From: Choristoneura fumiferana
Taxonomy: Eukaryota > Arthropoda > Insecta > Lepidoptera > Tortricidae
Assembly (NCBI RefSeq): GCF_025370935.1
Contig: NC_133481.1
Coordinates: forward strand, 20,329,641 to 20,393,640
Direction: 5' to 3'
Length of the DNA stretch: 64,000 nucleotides
The notes beneath the pieces are model-generated. The model saw only the letters and a program-made list of their open reading frames with translations. It was not told where the DNA came from and did not search any database. A program made the translations under genes and the position numbers. Positions 42,678 to 54,252 of the stretch are shown here, one piece after another; within the stretch, counting starts at the first letter, position 1; every line of letters begins with the position of its first letter.

Positions 42678-43080
42678 TATACTTGGTTTGGATGGGTATT
42701 TAACTAAATGTAAACAAACTTCAGCTGCTGGATTTGGTACCATCAGCCAAATATGTGGCCTCTACCACCCTAAAGTTGATAATCGTTTGCATGTCATAAA
42801 ACAATAATGCTAATAGACTGTCTGTCGACTTGAAAGTTCGACTTTACCGACATATTCATATGATAGGAACTTGTTTAAAAATTTATAGACCACTTATTTA
42901 GCTGATGGTACATTCAAGGGTTTAAACAATTTACTTATTTATCATTGTATACAAACTAGATTAGTGTATATCAATACAGAAATGTAAATATTTAGATAGT
43001 TTAATCGGGGAATTTCAATATTTAAGACACCAATTGACGTTGTTTTGTTTACATTTAAATACCTATCCAAACCAAGTATA
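42678..43080. mobile_element. Outer MITE, ~37-bp TIRs, with MITE nested inside
   Basis: Left TATACTTGGTTTGGATGGGT ATTTAACTAAATGTAAACAAA (42678-42718) and right TTTGTTTACATTTAAATACC TATCCAAACCAAGTATA (43044-43080) are inverted. Without the nested copy (42738-42910) the element is about 230 bp. Confidence 0.8.
42738..42910. mobile_element. MITE (TACCATCAGCCAAATA family), copy 2, nested
   Basis: 173 bp with ends TACCATCAGCCAAATATGTG and, reversed, TACCATCAGCTAAATAAGTG. It is inserted inside 42678-43080 and therefore younger than that element. Confidence 0.85.
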
Positions 43081-43147
43081 ATTTATGTTATTTATTTTAA
43101 ATTAAAAAGGTACAATTGAAGTTAAACTAAACTATCCTAAAAATAAA

Positions 43148-43616
43148 TTAACTATATATACAGTTCCCCCAAGTCTTGTCCCTGAGGAAGAGTGCCCATA
43201 AGGCTGGCTGCATTTCCGCGCTGGATCGTGATTCCAATACGTTGGGCGAGAAATGCACCAGCCCTATGGTCATTGGTAATTTCGAATATATTTTTTTGTC
43301 CAAAAAGTTTGTGAGCGTCCGATCTCCATGGACCCAAAGTTTCAACAGCAAAAGCTGTAAATATGTAGTCTTTAGAGAGACCTGTATATTCGCGGCGTTT
43401 TGCTGTCTCGCCTGCGCTGCTGCTCCGCCCGCCTTGGTAGATGAAGAGGCTAAATGGGATGGCGCGAGGGTATCCACACAAGTGGCATCCCAGATAAGTG
43501 GCCGACCAGGGAATAAGGGTTAATCCGTCGGGTCTCTTTCCATCATCGCGCGCAAATATTATTGCTAGATTGATTAGAGTTGAAATGCCATTATCTCCTA
43601 TCTCGATTTGTTCCAA
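43148..43616 (-). pseudogene. Transposon-derived nuclease-like C-terminal region
   Basis: Minus-strand frames read LEQIEIGDNGISTLINLAII, FARDDGKRPDGLTLIPW, then after a shift VDTLAPSHLASSSTKAGG AAAQA, then after a second shift KDYIFTAFAVETLGPW, AGAFLAQRIGITIQRGNAAS, ending PQGQDLGELYI and stop. I recognise this as a protein end repeated many times in invertebrate genomes and therefore mobile-element derived. The (K)RPDGLTLIPW ... VDT order is compatible with a PD-(D/E)XK-type nuclease core; that is inference. Two compensating frameshifts (near 43460 and 43390) break it, so it is not functional. The element's upstream part was not found. Confidence 0.6.
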
Positions 43617-43893
43617 ACTATGTTCGTTTTAGTGGTCCATTGACGCGAACTATTTATAAAAAATAAGTGAAACGATGCAATGTTACGCATTTATTTACCA
43701 TTAAATTAGACAATAGAGCGAACTGAACTCTCCCATAAATCAAATCGGGTCACTCGCACGCTGCACGACATCCAAAATAATCAACATTTCTATCCTCTTG
43801 CAAGTCAACTTATTGTTCCATAGCAGTCCTCCGTTTCGAGTACAATTTACAGCCATCATATATTACGCGCCCGTGGCTGCACTTTTATGCCCC

Positions 43894-43954
43894 TGAATGG
43901 TCAATTTGACAAAAGAATGGTCAATTTGACAAGAATGGCCAATTTGACAAAAGA
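43894..43954 (+). repeat. Short tandem repeat, GAATGGTCAATTTGACAAAA x3
   Basis: Three near-identical units of 17-20 bp differ only by two missing A and one T-to-C change. Confidence 0.9.
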
Positions 43955-44411
43955 AAGTGCGACAATGCAGTGCTTAATTTGTTTTGGTTATGTGACATTG
44001 CCGTTTGTGTTTAGTGTATATGAGCTCGTCGTTATATTGTTTTGATTTGGGATGTTTGTTCGTCCGGCTGCGGGGGGCGGCTGATTGTTTTGCCCTGTTC
44101 TAAGGAAACCAAGTGACGTATTTAGTAGCGAGAATTCTGGAGCTCTGAGTAGGAGCTTGATGAGAGCTTACATAGCGTGAATGCCAAACACTGATGCCTT
44201 TAATCTAAGAAAGATTTTAATGTTAAATTTAACGAAGTCTCACACAAAGTGCTATGTAAAAAGGTCATGGCTCTATGGTTCAGTCTACAAAGTCAGCGAA
44301 AAACAGTCTACTACAATCCCAACATTGAATAAAGATATTAAACCATAAATAATAAACATTTACAATTGTCCACATCCCACATTCGATAATTTTTCAAATC
44401 GAACCAAATAA

Positions 44412-44560
44412 ACATAGTCAAAATACCACAAACGGGACTTATCACGCTATTATTATACAAGTAATATTTACCTCGACGTTTCGGCAACGTTACAGTTGCC
44501 GTGGTCACGAGTAGACTGAAGTGTGGGGTGTCAAGTCTGCCTAGCAGCGCGAGTTCTTCG
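44412..44560 (+). repeat. Relative of the outer hairpin element at 33.2 kb
   Basis: AAAATACCACAAACGGGACT TATCACGC...TTTACCTCGACGTTTCGGCAACG TTACAGTTGCCGTGGTCACGAGTAGACTG. CGGCAACGTTACAGTTGCCG is itself a hairpin. A repeated GAACTACCCGCACTTG(A/G)TCAC follows at 44565-44625. Confidence 0.6.
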
Positions 44561-44799
44561 AACTACCCGCACTTGATCACTAATAGTGCCGGCACTCGTA
44601 TCACGAACTACCCGCACTTGGTCACTTTTGTTAGTCACCCTATCACACCGAGACACAACACTAACAACGTCCGATCGTCCCTCCGAACATTCATCCCGAC
44701 GCCGACACTTATTAATAACAGGATTCCACGAAGATGAAAGCTTATACCCAAATAAACATAATGGATTTCAAACATATCTGTTAGTTGCAAAGAGATAAC

Positions 44800-44890
44800 A
44801 GCGGGGCTACTACGAAAGTCGAAAATCTAATTTCGTGTCGTTCCGTCTCTATGACACATACTATTTAATAAGAGGCTGAGAGGGATAGCT
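44800..44890. repeat. Degraded relative of the 6191 palindromic MITE
   Basis: GCGGGGCTACTACGAAAGTCGAAAATC...CGTGTCGTTCCGTCTCTATGACA...ACTATTTAATAAGAGG matches the left arm and loop; the right arm is gone. Confidence 0.6.
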
Positions 44891-45049
44891 TAACGTTAGT
44901 GGTGAAAAAGCGGGCTAATTTTACATTTGCGATCACATTCTCCGTCTCTTTCTACCCTTGCTGATACCGCGCGAGAGAAAGAACTAGTGAAAATCATCGT
45001 GACTCCAACCAAGTGCGTCAGACAATAAAACCACTTTCGTATTAAATAA

Positions 45050-45240
45050 TAGTACCTGGGTGACCAAGCTTTGCTCGGGCTAAAACTCCAAAAGCGTTTT
45101 CCCAGAAATAAAAACAAGCTAGATCGATTTCTCATCCCCGAAAACCCCCACATACCAAATTTCATCGAAATTGTTGGAGACGTTTTACATACTTACATAT
45201 ATACAAGAATTGCTCGTTTAAAGGTTCGTTTATTATATAC
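45050..45240 (+). repeat. Dispersed repeat, CCTGGGTGACCAAGCTTTGCTCGG type
   Basis: RTE/SINE-like body with ACCAAATTTCATCGAAATTGTTGG near its 3' part. See 2936-3050. Confidence 0.55.
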
Positions 45241-45598
45241 CTATAGATAGATAAGCGACGGCGGGACGGGCCCTACTATACTGGTTGCATAAAATTTCTA
45301 ACCTATAAAATTGTTTTAGGATAGAACGTTTGCTACCACAACCTGGCACATTCGATCTTTATATTACCAAATCCCAACCATTTAAAATCAATCAGGAGTT
45401 TCAAATCAGAGTGAACATTTTATAGTTCGTAAAACTAAACCGATAGGGCCCAGACAAAAACTTTTACTGTCAGTTTTATAAAGGACATTAAATTTTAATT
45501 GCTGATATAGGAGTTTATGTTTTATTTGATTTAGAGGCAGACGAATTCCTTGATACTTTTATGGTTTAAAATAATTGTGTAACTTTTATTTTATGATA

Positions 45599-46266
45599 TT
45601 ACTAGTGTTTAAGCGTGGCTTCGCACGTGTAAACCATTAGATCTATCTGTTCAATACACGAACATAAAATAAATACTTAAGTGTATAAAAACTTAACAAA
45701 TTGTAAAGCAAATTATTATTAATTCCATCTTAACTTAAAGTAGTGAAAATGTAAATATAGACAAAAATACCTATATATAAAATGGCATCATTAAATTAAT
45801 GTTGGACAATATCTGTTGTATATGCTTTTGCTCTCTTCTGTACCTACCTCTCTCAGCGGCCTTCCCATTAGCTGGCCATAAAAATAAATTTGACTATAAT
45901 TACAGTGATTTGTAAAATAAAAGTTTATTCCAAATATACTCGCATTGTTTTCATACACATCAAATGAATGGAAATTCCTGAATCTTATTTATTCCCCTGG
46001 AACTGAATTTCCAACATCCCGGTACTCATATGAGTGGCATAATGAACACCTGTGAAAATATTCATGTTTCTACACTTAGTGTTTAAGGTTTTTTTTGTCT
46101 CGTGATAATAGCGAAAATAGAAAAGAAGCCTATGGTTATTTATTACAGAAATCTAGCTATCTGCGTACCGAATTTCATCCAAATTCGTTCAGCCGTTTTA
46201 TCTTGAATAAGTAACGCACACACACGCTCGCACAACCTTTCACATTTACAATATTAGTAGGATTAT
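45599..46266 (+). mobile_element. ACTAG-type element, both ends present
   Basis: Starts ACTAGTGTTTAAGCGTGGCT TCGCACGTG and ends GCGTACCGAATTTCATCCAAA TTCGTTCAGCCG...CACATTTACAATATTAGTAGGATTA. About 670 bp with no tandem array, so it gives the uninflated plan of the family. Confidence 0.65.
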
Positions 46267-47101
46267 ATACCTTATGTATCCTAGCCAAAGGGTCCCGACT
46301 TTTGTATTTAGCTTTACAAAAACAAAACAAAAACTAGAATAAATATGATAATCCTTGCTAAGTCTAAAAATAACACTGATGAAGCCACTATAATACCAAA
46401 CGCATGAATGTGGCAATTTTGCACTACAAAAAATTATTCTCTTTGACCAAATTTGTAACCTACCATAAAAAAAATACAAATAAGACGATTATTTACAATG
46501 TCCCAAAAACTTCAATCAAGAATATCATCCCAAAATAAGAGCAAATCAATCACGTTCCAAAATTCAAACTTTCATTCCGGGAACGCGGCACGGAGGCGCT
46601 GCTGCGTGCGTTTTGTTCTAGCGCACAATAGTAAACAAAGTTAGCCCATTCATGACCACTGTGCGACGATGCGAGGGAAACAATGGGTCATTACCCGGGC
46701 GCACAGGGTGTTGAGATTTGGGGGTGACGTCATCTGGATAAGTATTTACTTATATAAAATGTATAGTGGATAATAATATAAAACAATTGATTAATTCTGG
46801 CGTTACTTCGCGAAATCAATATCAATGAACTGTGCTATTTTTACCTCGCTTCTAATCTAACATTTGTATTTGCAGTACTACATTCGTTCTATTTGACAAC
46901 GAATGTTTGTTCGATCGGTTGTTAACTAACTAAGCTTTGATAATGAATTCTATGATTTAAATTCGGGTTTTGTTCCGCGTACCTTGATTAAATACTTGAG
47001 GAAAACTCATTACGACTTTCCTTGTTAATTAATGCGATGTCACTATGACGTTTACTGTGAAATGGTTCCATGGTGGCCAATGAATTAAACTCCTTGACCG
47101 T
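46267..47101. other. No gene or clear repeat
   Basis: A GC-rich patch at 46570-46720 (GGAACGCGGCACGGAGGCGC) might be regulatory or exonic but shows no usable frame. Confidence 0.4.
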
Positions 47102-47176
47102 ACAGTTGCATGCGCCATGATCACGAGACGACTCGTCGACGTAGTCATCTTGTGATCATGCGGCGCATGCAACTGT
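47102..47176. repeat. Strong hairpin, 23-25-bp arms
   Basis: ACAGTTGCATGCGCCATGATCAC (47102-47124) and GTGATCATGCGGCGCATGCAACTGT (47152-47176) pair except for a 2-base bulge, around a 27-base loop that is itself partly palindromic (GACGACTCGTCGAC). It resembles the centres of the 33.2-kb and 44.5-kb hairpin elements. Confidence 0.85.
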
Positions 47177-49540
47177 GCCGAAATAACGAGCTTCTCTAAA
47201 ATCACGGTACGTGGAACAAAACCAGAATTTACATCATAAAATTAGTAATGACGGCGACAGTCTAAAACATTGTGTTTCATAAACTCGTGGAAAGTTCGAA
47301 TCGCGGCAGTAATGTTCGACAAAATTCTTAATGGACATGGCACAATTGTTTTTAGTTAAGTAGTATTAAATAAATACCTAAATCATATTAACATAATGCA
47401 TGTGCACAAAACTTGCAATCATGTCAAGTGTAAGTAACCGTGAATCAGTAAAATCAGTTATTCACAAAATAAAAATCAAAAGCAAACGAGAAACGTCCTG
47501 TATATTATAAGCAAAAAGCCTCGTTACCCAAAAGCGCATAACGGAACGCAGCCGAAACCGCGCGGTAGCCGCGGTGATGGATCGCGCTCCCGCCTCGCGC
47601 GTGAAAAGGAACCCCGCGGCCATCTTGGAAAACTGACAATGACATTCAAGGAACAAGGCAGCCAACACTGCCATAACGCAAACGAACTTTTTTTTTATCC
47701 CAAACTAATTTATTAAAAAGCGTAGGCGTACACGCAACGAAAACACTATTAAGGCGGCTGCTCACGTTAGCTCATGGTAAAAGTCCCGTCAGATGGCGTT
47801 AAAAATCAGACTGTCGAATTTTCGTGATGTTTTTTTGTAATTTTTAGAATATCCGTAGAATACTAATAGTTGAGTTTATTATTTGCGAAAACAATTTAGA
47901 ATTGCCGATTTTTTGAGACTACAGTCGAACGGAAATAGTGTGCCAATTCTGAGATTTCAGGGCTCAAATTTAGGTGTCAGGTACAGCCTTATACGGACAC
48001 TAGGAGCTCACGCACACATGCAAATAGACAGCGCCAACTAGTGAAAAATTATTGCATCACTTTTCTAGGCTTTCGGAAGGCTTTCGGCGTAAGCTACTAC
48101 AAAATATTCATATATTTTTTTTCGGGTCACGAATATTTGTATCAACTGTACTTTTGCCCTTAAAATGTTCAAATATCTAGATAATATGAGTGTTTCATAT
48201 GCGACGATATAGAATTAGATGAATCGTGTTAGAGTCCCAGGAATCTAATCTTATGTGATTTTTGGCTTTGGACTTGGTAACCACATATGATGCTCTTGTG
48301 ACATACATACTTTGATAATCATGCATTACATGCGAGTGTTACTCCTATTTCTTCGAATATTGGAGACGAAATCTTTCCGTGTTTTATTCTACCTACCAGT
48401 CTTGATTGCAGTTATCTTTTGAGTTGAAGGTTGCGATAATTCTTTGTATTGTATGTATACCGAGGTACAGAAATGGTCATTTTGGAAAGCTGAAGAACGG
48501 AAGCCGTAATGCTGTATAAGTGTGTCAACTACCCTGATGCGTAAAACAGTTCATGTGTAGTGGTACATAGTAGGCTGGAAAGGAAACAGCCTCGTTGAAG
48601 CTATCGGTATGTAGAATCCTGCTGGAAACGACGTTTCATATTTTGAATCTTTATTTATACGTGGATAATACTATCATCATCATCACCATCATCATTATCG
48701 TGGTCTGGTTGTTTATATATATCTAGAGGGTCTTTTTCCTTATAAGCTTTAGAATTTCCGTGTAATTTTTCAAGACAGGTACTGCTGTGTCCTTAAAAGG
48801 GCAGACCTAACGCTTTACGACGGTGCTGGTGGGCATCGTACGGTAGTAAGCGAGGACCTCTGGGGAGCTAGTACAGTCTCCATGTTTTCAATTGTCGTTT
48901 TGTGTCGTGGGTGTGCCAGATAATAAAAATTCTTAGATATAGTTGTGAATTTCCAGGTGTAGAGCTTTATTGTGCTAGCTGCTCGAGGAAGACCTGAATG
49001 CGTTCAAGCGTGTTGCTGCTGGATGCAAGTTAATACTATAAAAATGTTGCAAGTATTACGCTTGCGTTATATTAGCGATTAGATTACGCTTGAATCATTC
49101 CAAGTACATTTTTTGTTAGATCCGAAGGAATTTGTTTTGGAGTTTTCGACGGTAAATTCAGAACTTTACTTCCTATATATTTATTTGTATTTAGTATGAA
49201 TAATGAGAATACAGGCTACATGTAGGCATCTACATGTTTCTACGATAAATAAAGAACATTCTGACTCCAAAGCAAATCGGATCTCGTTTTGAACGGTATG
49301 CCCAGTATTTCAACCAAGTGGTAGAAATTCGTTCAAGAATTCCCACAAATTGCAAGAAATACCGAGATTACATCTGAATATATTTATACTTACAAGAGAT
49401 ACTTACCTATTTACTCAATTGATGATTAGCTGCTTGACGACGACCGGAGTCTTTCAGTGCTCACCCTACACGCGTATGAGCAAAATTCCTTCTTGTTGCG
49501 AACCGATTGCGGTTTAGGAACTAATCTTATGAACTTTTTT
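47177..49540. other. No gene or clear repeat
   Basis: Long unique-looking stretch. A GC-rich piece is at 47520-47640. Short TCATCATCATCACCATCATCA run at 48673. No frame over 90 codons with protein-like content. Confidence 0.45.
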
Positions 49541-50065
49541 TTCCTCCCGACCCGTGGTCCAACTACTATGTCCAACTGGTTGCACCACGGGGAAGCAAGT
49601 TTACTCATCGTCAACCGGTTGCACCACGGAGAAGCAAAATCAGTAGTCCAATTCTGGAAAGTATGTTTATCCATGGTCCTACTGGGTGGGTCCAATTAGT
49701 TTAACTAGTTGAACTACCACTTGAACTCTGTGGAATCGGGGTTCGGACTGTTGGTTTCACTGTATTCAGAATAAACTACATAGTTGTTGGGTTTCATGAG
49801 ACTTTTAATTTTATAAAAATGCAGTAATGATAGTACCTATTCTGATACACATGACCCAAGGTAATTTTACATCCCCATGGTGCAAATGGTTCAACATAGC
49901 AATTGTTCATATGCCCGTTGGACAATAGCCCTTCAGTTGTACCACGGGTCGCAGCAATAAGTTGCAGAAAAAAAAGTAGTCTGAGAATTGAACCATCCTG
50001 GGTAAGTTTAGGTTCCCGTGGTGCAACCAGATAGCAGTTGGACCACGGGTCGGGAGGGATTTTTC
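49541..50065. mobile_element. Foldback element (CCTCCCGACCCGTGGTCCAACT ends)
   Basis: TTCCTCCCGACCCGTGGTCC AACTACTATGTCCAACTGGTTGCACCACGGG at the left is mirrored by CCCGTGGTGCAACCAGATAGCAGTTGGACCACGGGTCGGGAGGG at the right. Further CCATGGTC / GGTTCAAC words recur inside. Subterminal repeats of GTTGCACCACGG occur twice in the left arm. Confidence 0.75.
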
Positions 50066-50109
50066 CCTTTGTGCAGGACGGTAGCTATAGCCACGCAGCG
50101 ATTTTCCCT

Positions 50110-50272
50110 CGCTCGTGCCTAAAATATCACATTTTTCAAAATACTACATTACTTATTCATTAAAATTCCCACTATACCAGATGCCCAAAATAAGACATTC
50201 CACAAAAAAAAACACTTTCTTGTGTAATCTTCGATTTTGTAATGTGGCGCATGGTATTTTAGGCACGAGCGC
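50110..50272. mobile_element. Small inverted-repeat element (CGCTCGTGCCTAAAATA)
   Basis: CGCTCGTGCCTAAAATATCAC (50110) and GTATTTTAGGCACGAGCG (about 50271) are inverted, 163 bp apart in total. No coding capacity. Confidence 0.75.
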
Positions 50273-50316
50273 CCTCTATCTGGTATAGCTTGGATTGCTC
50301 GAAACAGATGCAAAGT

Positions 50317-50425
50317 CGTGCTCCTACTACAGTCTCCTACTGGTAGGAGCACGAACACAATATTATACTAATTCTCCTACTAGTAGGAGCATGAATACCT
50401 ATATGTACTGATTTTCCTACTGAAA
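50317..50425. repeat. Serial CTCCTACT(A/G)GTAGGAG hairpins
   Basis: GTCTCCTACTGGTAGGAGCAC (50332-50352) and TTCTCCTACTAGTAGGAGCAT (50372-50392) are 40 bp apart and followed by a half unit, TTTCCTACTG, near 50412. Confidence 0.8.
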
Positions 50426-50754
50426 ACCAGATGTATGGAATAGTATCATTTAGTCTAAAAAAACTAAAACACAGGTGGTCTAAGAAGCAATAGGTCATGC
50501 AGCCTATCAGTATAACGCAAAAGTATTCTGAAATGTAAAATTTAGCAATATGCGGAATAAAATTATGAACAGATAGAGATGAACCTGAAATAGGATTTAT
50601 ATTCTCAGAGTATGTAACCAATGTCAACCGATCAATGACATGACATTGGTCTAAAGAAATTGTAAACTTGGTACACTGTCATTATAAGAAATTGACAATT
50701 TAGAAAGTGGTTCATTGTTCGAATTGGTCTCTGGTCACAGTGAGAAGTGGTCAA

Positions 50755-51005
50755 TTTAGTGAGAAGACGTTATGACAATCATCATCATCATCATGATCAT
50801 CTCAGCAGTAGGACGATCACTGTTGGACAGAGGGCTCCAATCATAACCTCCAGTTGCTTCGGTTGGCAGCGGCCCCACCGTGGACCCACGGCTTTTACCA
50901 AATCATCCGTCCATCTCGTTGGTGGACGTCCTACGCTGCGCTTGCCGATCCGCGGTCTCCACTCGAGTACTTTTCGGCCCCAACGGCAATCCTATACTTT
51001 GCGGA
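50755..51005 (-). pseudogene. RTE-type LINE C-terminal relic with (ATG)n tail
   Basis: Plus strand (CAT)n at 50778-50800, then CAGCAGTAGGACGATCACTG TTGGACAG...GGTTGGCAGCGGCCCC...GTCCATCTCGTTGGTGGACG TCCTACGCTGCGCTTGCCGATCC. In reverse this is the EWRPRIGKRSVGRPPTRWTDD-type end of RTE. Stops and shifts are present. Confidence 0.7.
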
Positions 51006-51024
51006 GGTTCATAATATCAATGAA

Positions 51025-51235
51025 CTGAATCAATTGCTTCGCTCACCCGTGACTTTATAATAGCTACGTTTATGCATGAAATGTGTGTTCATACAGTTCC
51101 TCCACCTGCACACTGTCGGAATACGCACAAATCATACAAACACATCTATCACCACCACCACACTACACTGATGCGTTTCGAATTCGACCAGATCTCATCT
51201 TTAGAGCAACACAAACGTTCACCATAGATGTTAGA
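51025..51235 (+). repeat. Dispersed repeat (CTCACCCGTGAC...GCGTTTCGAATTCGACCAG)
   Basis: The longest of three copies; see 34066-34215. Confidence 0.6.
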
Positions 51236-53003
51236 AATAGTAAAAGATATAAAGATATTATTATAAAGGTCGCGGATGAGCAAAGTAAATATTTCAGTTC
51301 ACCTATAGGTACAAAAATATATTATGTAGTACTTACTGTACAGTCACCACCATAAGCGTGAAAGCTGTCTAGGTGCTGAAAAATATCTGAACATGATTAT
51401 ATATTTATTGTGCATTACGTAAATGCGTGTTCCGATATTTTTTAAATGTTTAGACAGCTCCGCTATGTGTTGTGGCGTCAGTGCGAATATATCACGAAAT
51501 AGAAGTATGCAAATCACGTAAACGATATTTTGAGCATGAAAGAATAAAACAAAGATAATTATAACATTTTTAATAATAGGGAGACTATTTTACAACGTCT
51601 CACAATTACCCTTACCTACCTCACATAAAGTAGAGGCAGCATCCAAAATAGATCTTGTATACTTAGCGTAGTTCTTAGCAGCAGTAAAAAAAAAAACAAA
51701 GTAGTTGAGATGGCTGTTCTACTTTTGTCATTTATAATTCCTATATCATATACCTAATTAAGATTGAGAAGTGAGTGAGAAAAACTGCAATCCCCTAAAC
51801 TTTAGGGCCTAAAGAAATTAAGTCTTTGAAAAATAATGTCTATTGTCTGCCGCAGTGTGGATGCCGTCGCTCGATCGTCAAAATCCTGGGTTTTACAGCT
51901 AATAATTAATTAACTTAATTTTTAACTATCTTTTACACAGTAAGAGTTAGGCTACTAGTGTCTTGGAGAAATTAACTTCGTTTGACTACAGTGCCCCCTC
52001 AAAGTTAACAATCAAAAATAACACGGTGTATAATATCTTCATAGTGCAGACATTTTATAGATTATAGTTTTTACCAAGTGTCTAGGTATGCTTCATCATA
52101 ATCAGTCGTAAGTCTATTCTTGGTAAAAGTTGTATCATTTATTTTACTTATAACAATTTAATAGATTAATAATTATATTCACGATTTGATACCTACATGT
52201 TGTCTTTAGTGTTATACGGATATTTTTGTGACAACCTATATATTCCTCAATTTAATCCGCAAGACCTTGTAAAATCAAAAAACATTGAAAGTCATAAATA
52301 ATCAAATCATAATATGGGCAACGAACAATTGACACATCTGACGTCACGCCCAAACTGAAAGAGACGTATATATTATTTGACAATATGGTACTGTTTTCGA
52401 TGATTGTCATTATTTGAAATAAGAACGGTGGTTTGAATCAATCTGTAAAGGTATTTAGTACTTATGTAGCAAGAGTAACTGTGAATCTTCGGCTCCATGA
52501 CATGGCCCAATTGCATAATAGGTAAAGGACAAGCTAAGAGTATTAGTGAATTTCAATACAAAATCGCTAATACTATTAGCTTTGTACTTTGTTATGTATT
52601 ACGTAATTGCCTCAGAAAATAATTTGAAGTCCATTATGAATCTGAAAAGTTAAATATATTTAGTGAGCAAAAACAGTAAAAGGAAAGACAAACGAAGGAA
52701 CAAAATAAAACACATTTATAATTTTAAGTTTATCTTAAATAATCCATACATTTAGGAGATAATTCTTAATAAACCGGTCAAGAAAAAAAACAGTCATTTG
52801 ATCAAAAACCTACACACTCCGCCAAAAAAACACCTTCACTGCCGCGGATCGAGCGAGCGAAGCGAGCGAGATCGATGTATGTGGAGCGGATGCGACTCTG
52901 TTGGGTCAGGTGTGGTCAGGTTGAAGGGCAAGGGCGGCGAGTGAGGCGGCAGCCCGGCCTCGACCTTCGCTTGGAGTTTTTTTTTTATTGAGACTTTTAT
53001 CAT
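51236..53003. other. No gene or clear repeat
   Basis: AT-rich apart from GC-rich 52830-52970 (GATCGAGCGAGCGAAGCGAG CGAGATCG and GGGCGGCGAGTGAGGCGGCAG). GATCGAGCGAGCGAAGCGAGCGAGATCG contains a short dyad. Confidence 0.4.
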
Positions 53004-53030
53004 AGAGAGAGAGAGAGAGAGAGAGAGAGA
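53004..53030. repeat. (AG)n microsatellite
   Basis: Thirteen AG units, flanked on both sides by TCATAGAG-like words. Confidence 0.97.
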
Positions 53031-53796
53031 TCATAGAGTTGACTTTGCGAGCTCGTTTCGTTGTCACTGACGCGTAACAGGGATTTTATCCAATTGCTAA
53101 ACAAATGTAGTGAAATGAAACCGACCGACGGCGAGTTTGATTCGCGCACAAAGGGTTCCCCGCACCATCTGTACAATATTCATTAGACATAGCAAAAAAA
53201 GGCAAAAAAAAATCACGATTAAATATTTATTTTATTGTGTGTTTAGTATTTGTTGTTATAGAGGCCACATAATCTTTGAATATTTCAACTGTCTAACTAT
53301 CACGGTTCTTGAGATACAGCCTGGTGACAGCCGGACGGACGGACGGCCAACGAAGTCTTAGTAATAGGGTTTTGGGTACCGAATCACTAAATCGAGTTGA
53401 CCTTTTATCTGATTTGTAATTTCACTAAACTGGTTGAGGTTTATAAATTATTAATAAAAAGTAAGTTACCTACTGTATGACTGACAGACTGACGGGTAGC
53501 TTACTCGACTGGATATATAATAGACGGGTCTCCTTCGTAATCCATAATATCGTTTGTCCTAAACTCAAATGCCATAACACTTTTGCCATAAACACTTTTG
53601 ACATTATATCATACTTTTGCCATAATGATCTTATGCCCTAAAAATCATAAGCCATAATATTAAATGTCCTAATACTCTACATCCCTAATATGTTTTGTAC
53701 TAATATAGTAAGACATAAAAACTTACGAGTAATAATATTAAAATCCATAATATTAAATCATAACAGAGCTCTTGTAGGCAAACAGCGACTTGCGAG

Positions 53797-53965
53797 CCAG
53801 AAAAGTAGATTAGGTTAGAACCGAGTTCCCAACAGTGACGAACCGGTACCAGAAAAGTAAGTTAGGTTAGGGAACTGCGACTCCTACAGAATGAACCGCA
53901 GCCAGAAAAGTTAACTTAGGTTAGAACTGCGACCCCTACAAAAACGAACAGCAGTCAGAAAAGTT
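53797..53965. repeat. Minisatellite, 4 units of ~53 bp (AGAAAAGT..TTAGGTTAG)
   Basis: CAGAAAAG recurs at 53798, 53850, 53903 and 53956. The unit reverse-complements to TAACCTAA..TACTTTTCTGGC.GCGGTTC, the same unit as 15749-15955. Confidence 0.85.
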
Positions 53966-54009
53966 TTTTTTAATTATTCATAAAAAGTGGCCCTTTTTTA
54001 GTGTATTAT

Positions 54010-54155
54010 TATTTACTACTATTATATGCAATTTCCCGGGACTCCAAACTATCTATGTACCGAATTTTATCTAAATTGGTTCAGCGGTTTTGAAGTGATG
54101 GGATAACAAACAAACAAACAGCCTTACAAACTTTCGCATTTATTATATTAGTGGG
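54010..54155 (+). mobile_element. ACTAG-type element, 3' end
   Basis: TTTCCCGGGACTCCAAACTA TCTATG, CCGAATTTTATCTAAATTGG TTCAGCGG, (ACAA)n, CTTTCGCATTTATTATATTAGTGGGA. Confidence 0.7.
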
Positions 54156-54252
54156 AAGTGGGATGATTCAACGGTGTGTGAAGTTTCCAAACCAGTTTAT
54201 TACAAAAATGATTATTTCAACCAATATTAGGACATGTGACTATTAGGACATA

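Noticed and set aside
43152..43616. 154-codon frame as an intact gene
   Set aside because: It starts with TTG and the conserved segments lie in two frames; it is a transposon relic.
44480..44530. Hammerhead-type ribozyme in the GCCGAAACGTCGAGG hairpin
   Set aside because: GAAAC and a stem are present, but no CUGANGA box lies in the right place on either strand.
52850..52890. Regulatory dyad GATCGAGCGAGCG...CGCTCGATC
   Set aside because: A short GC-rich dyad without neighbours or recurrence in the window; too little to call.
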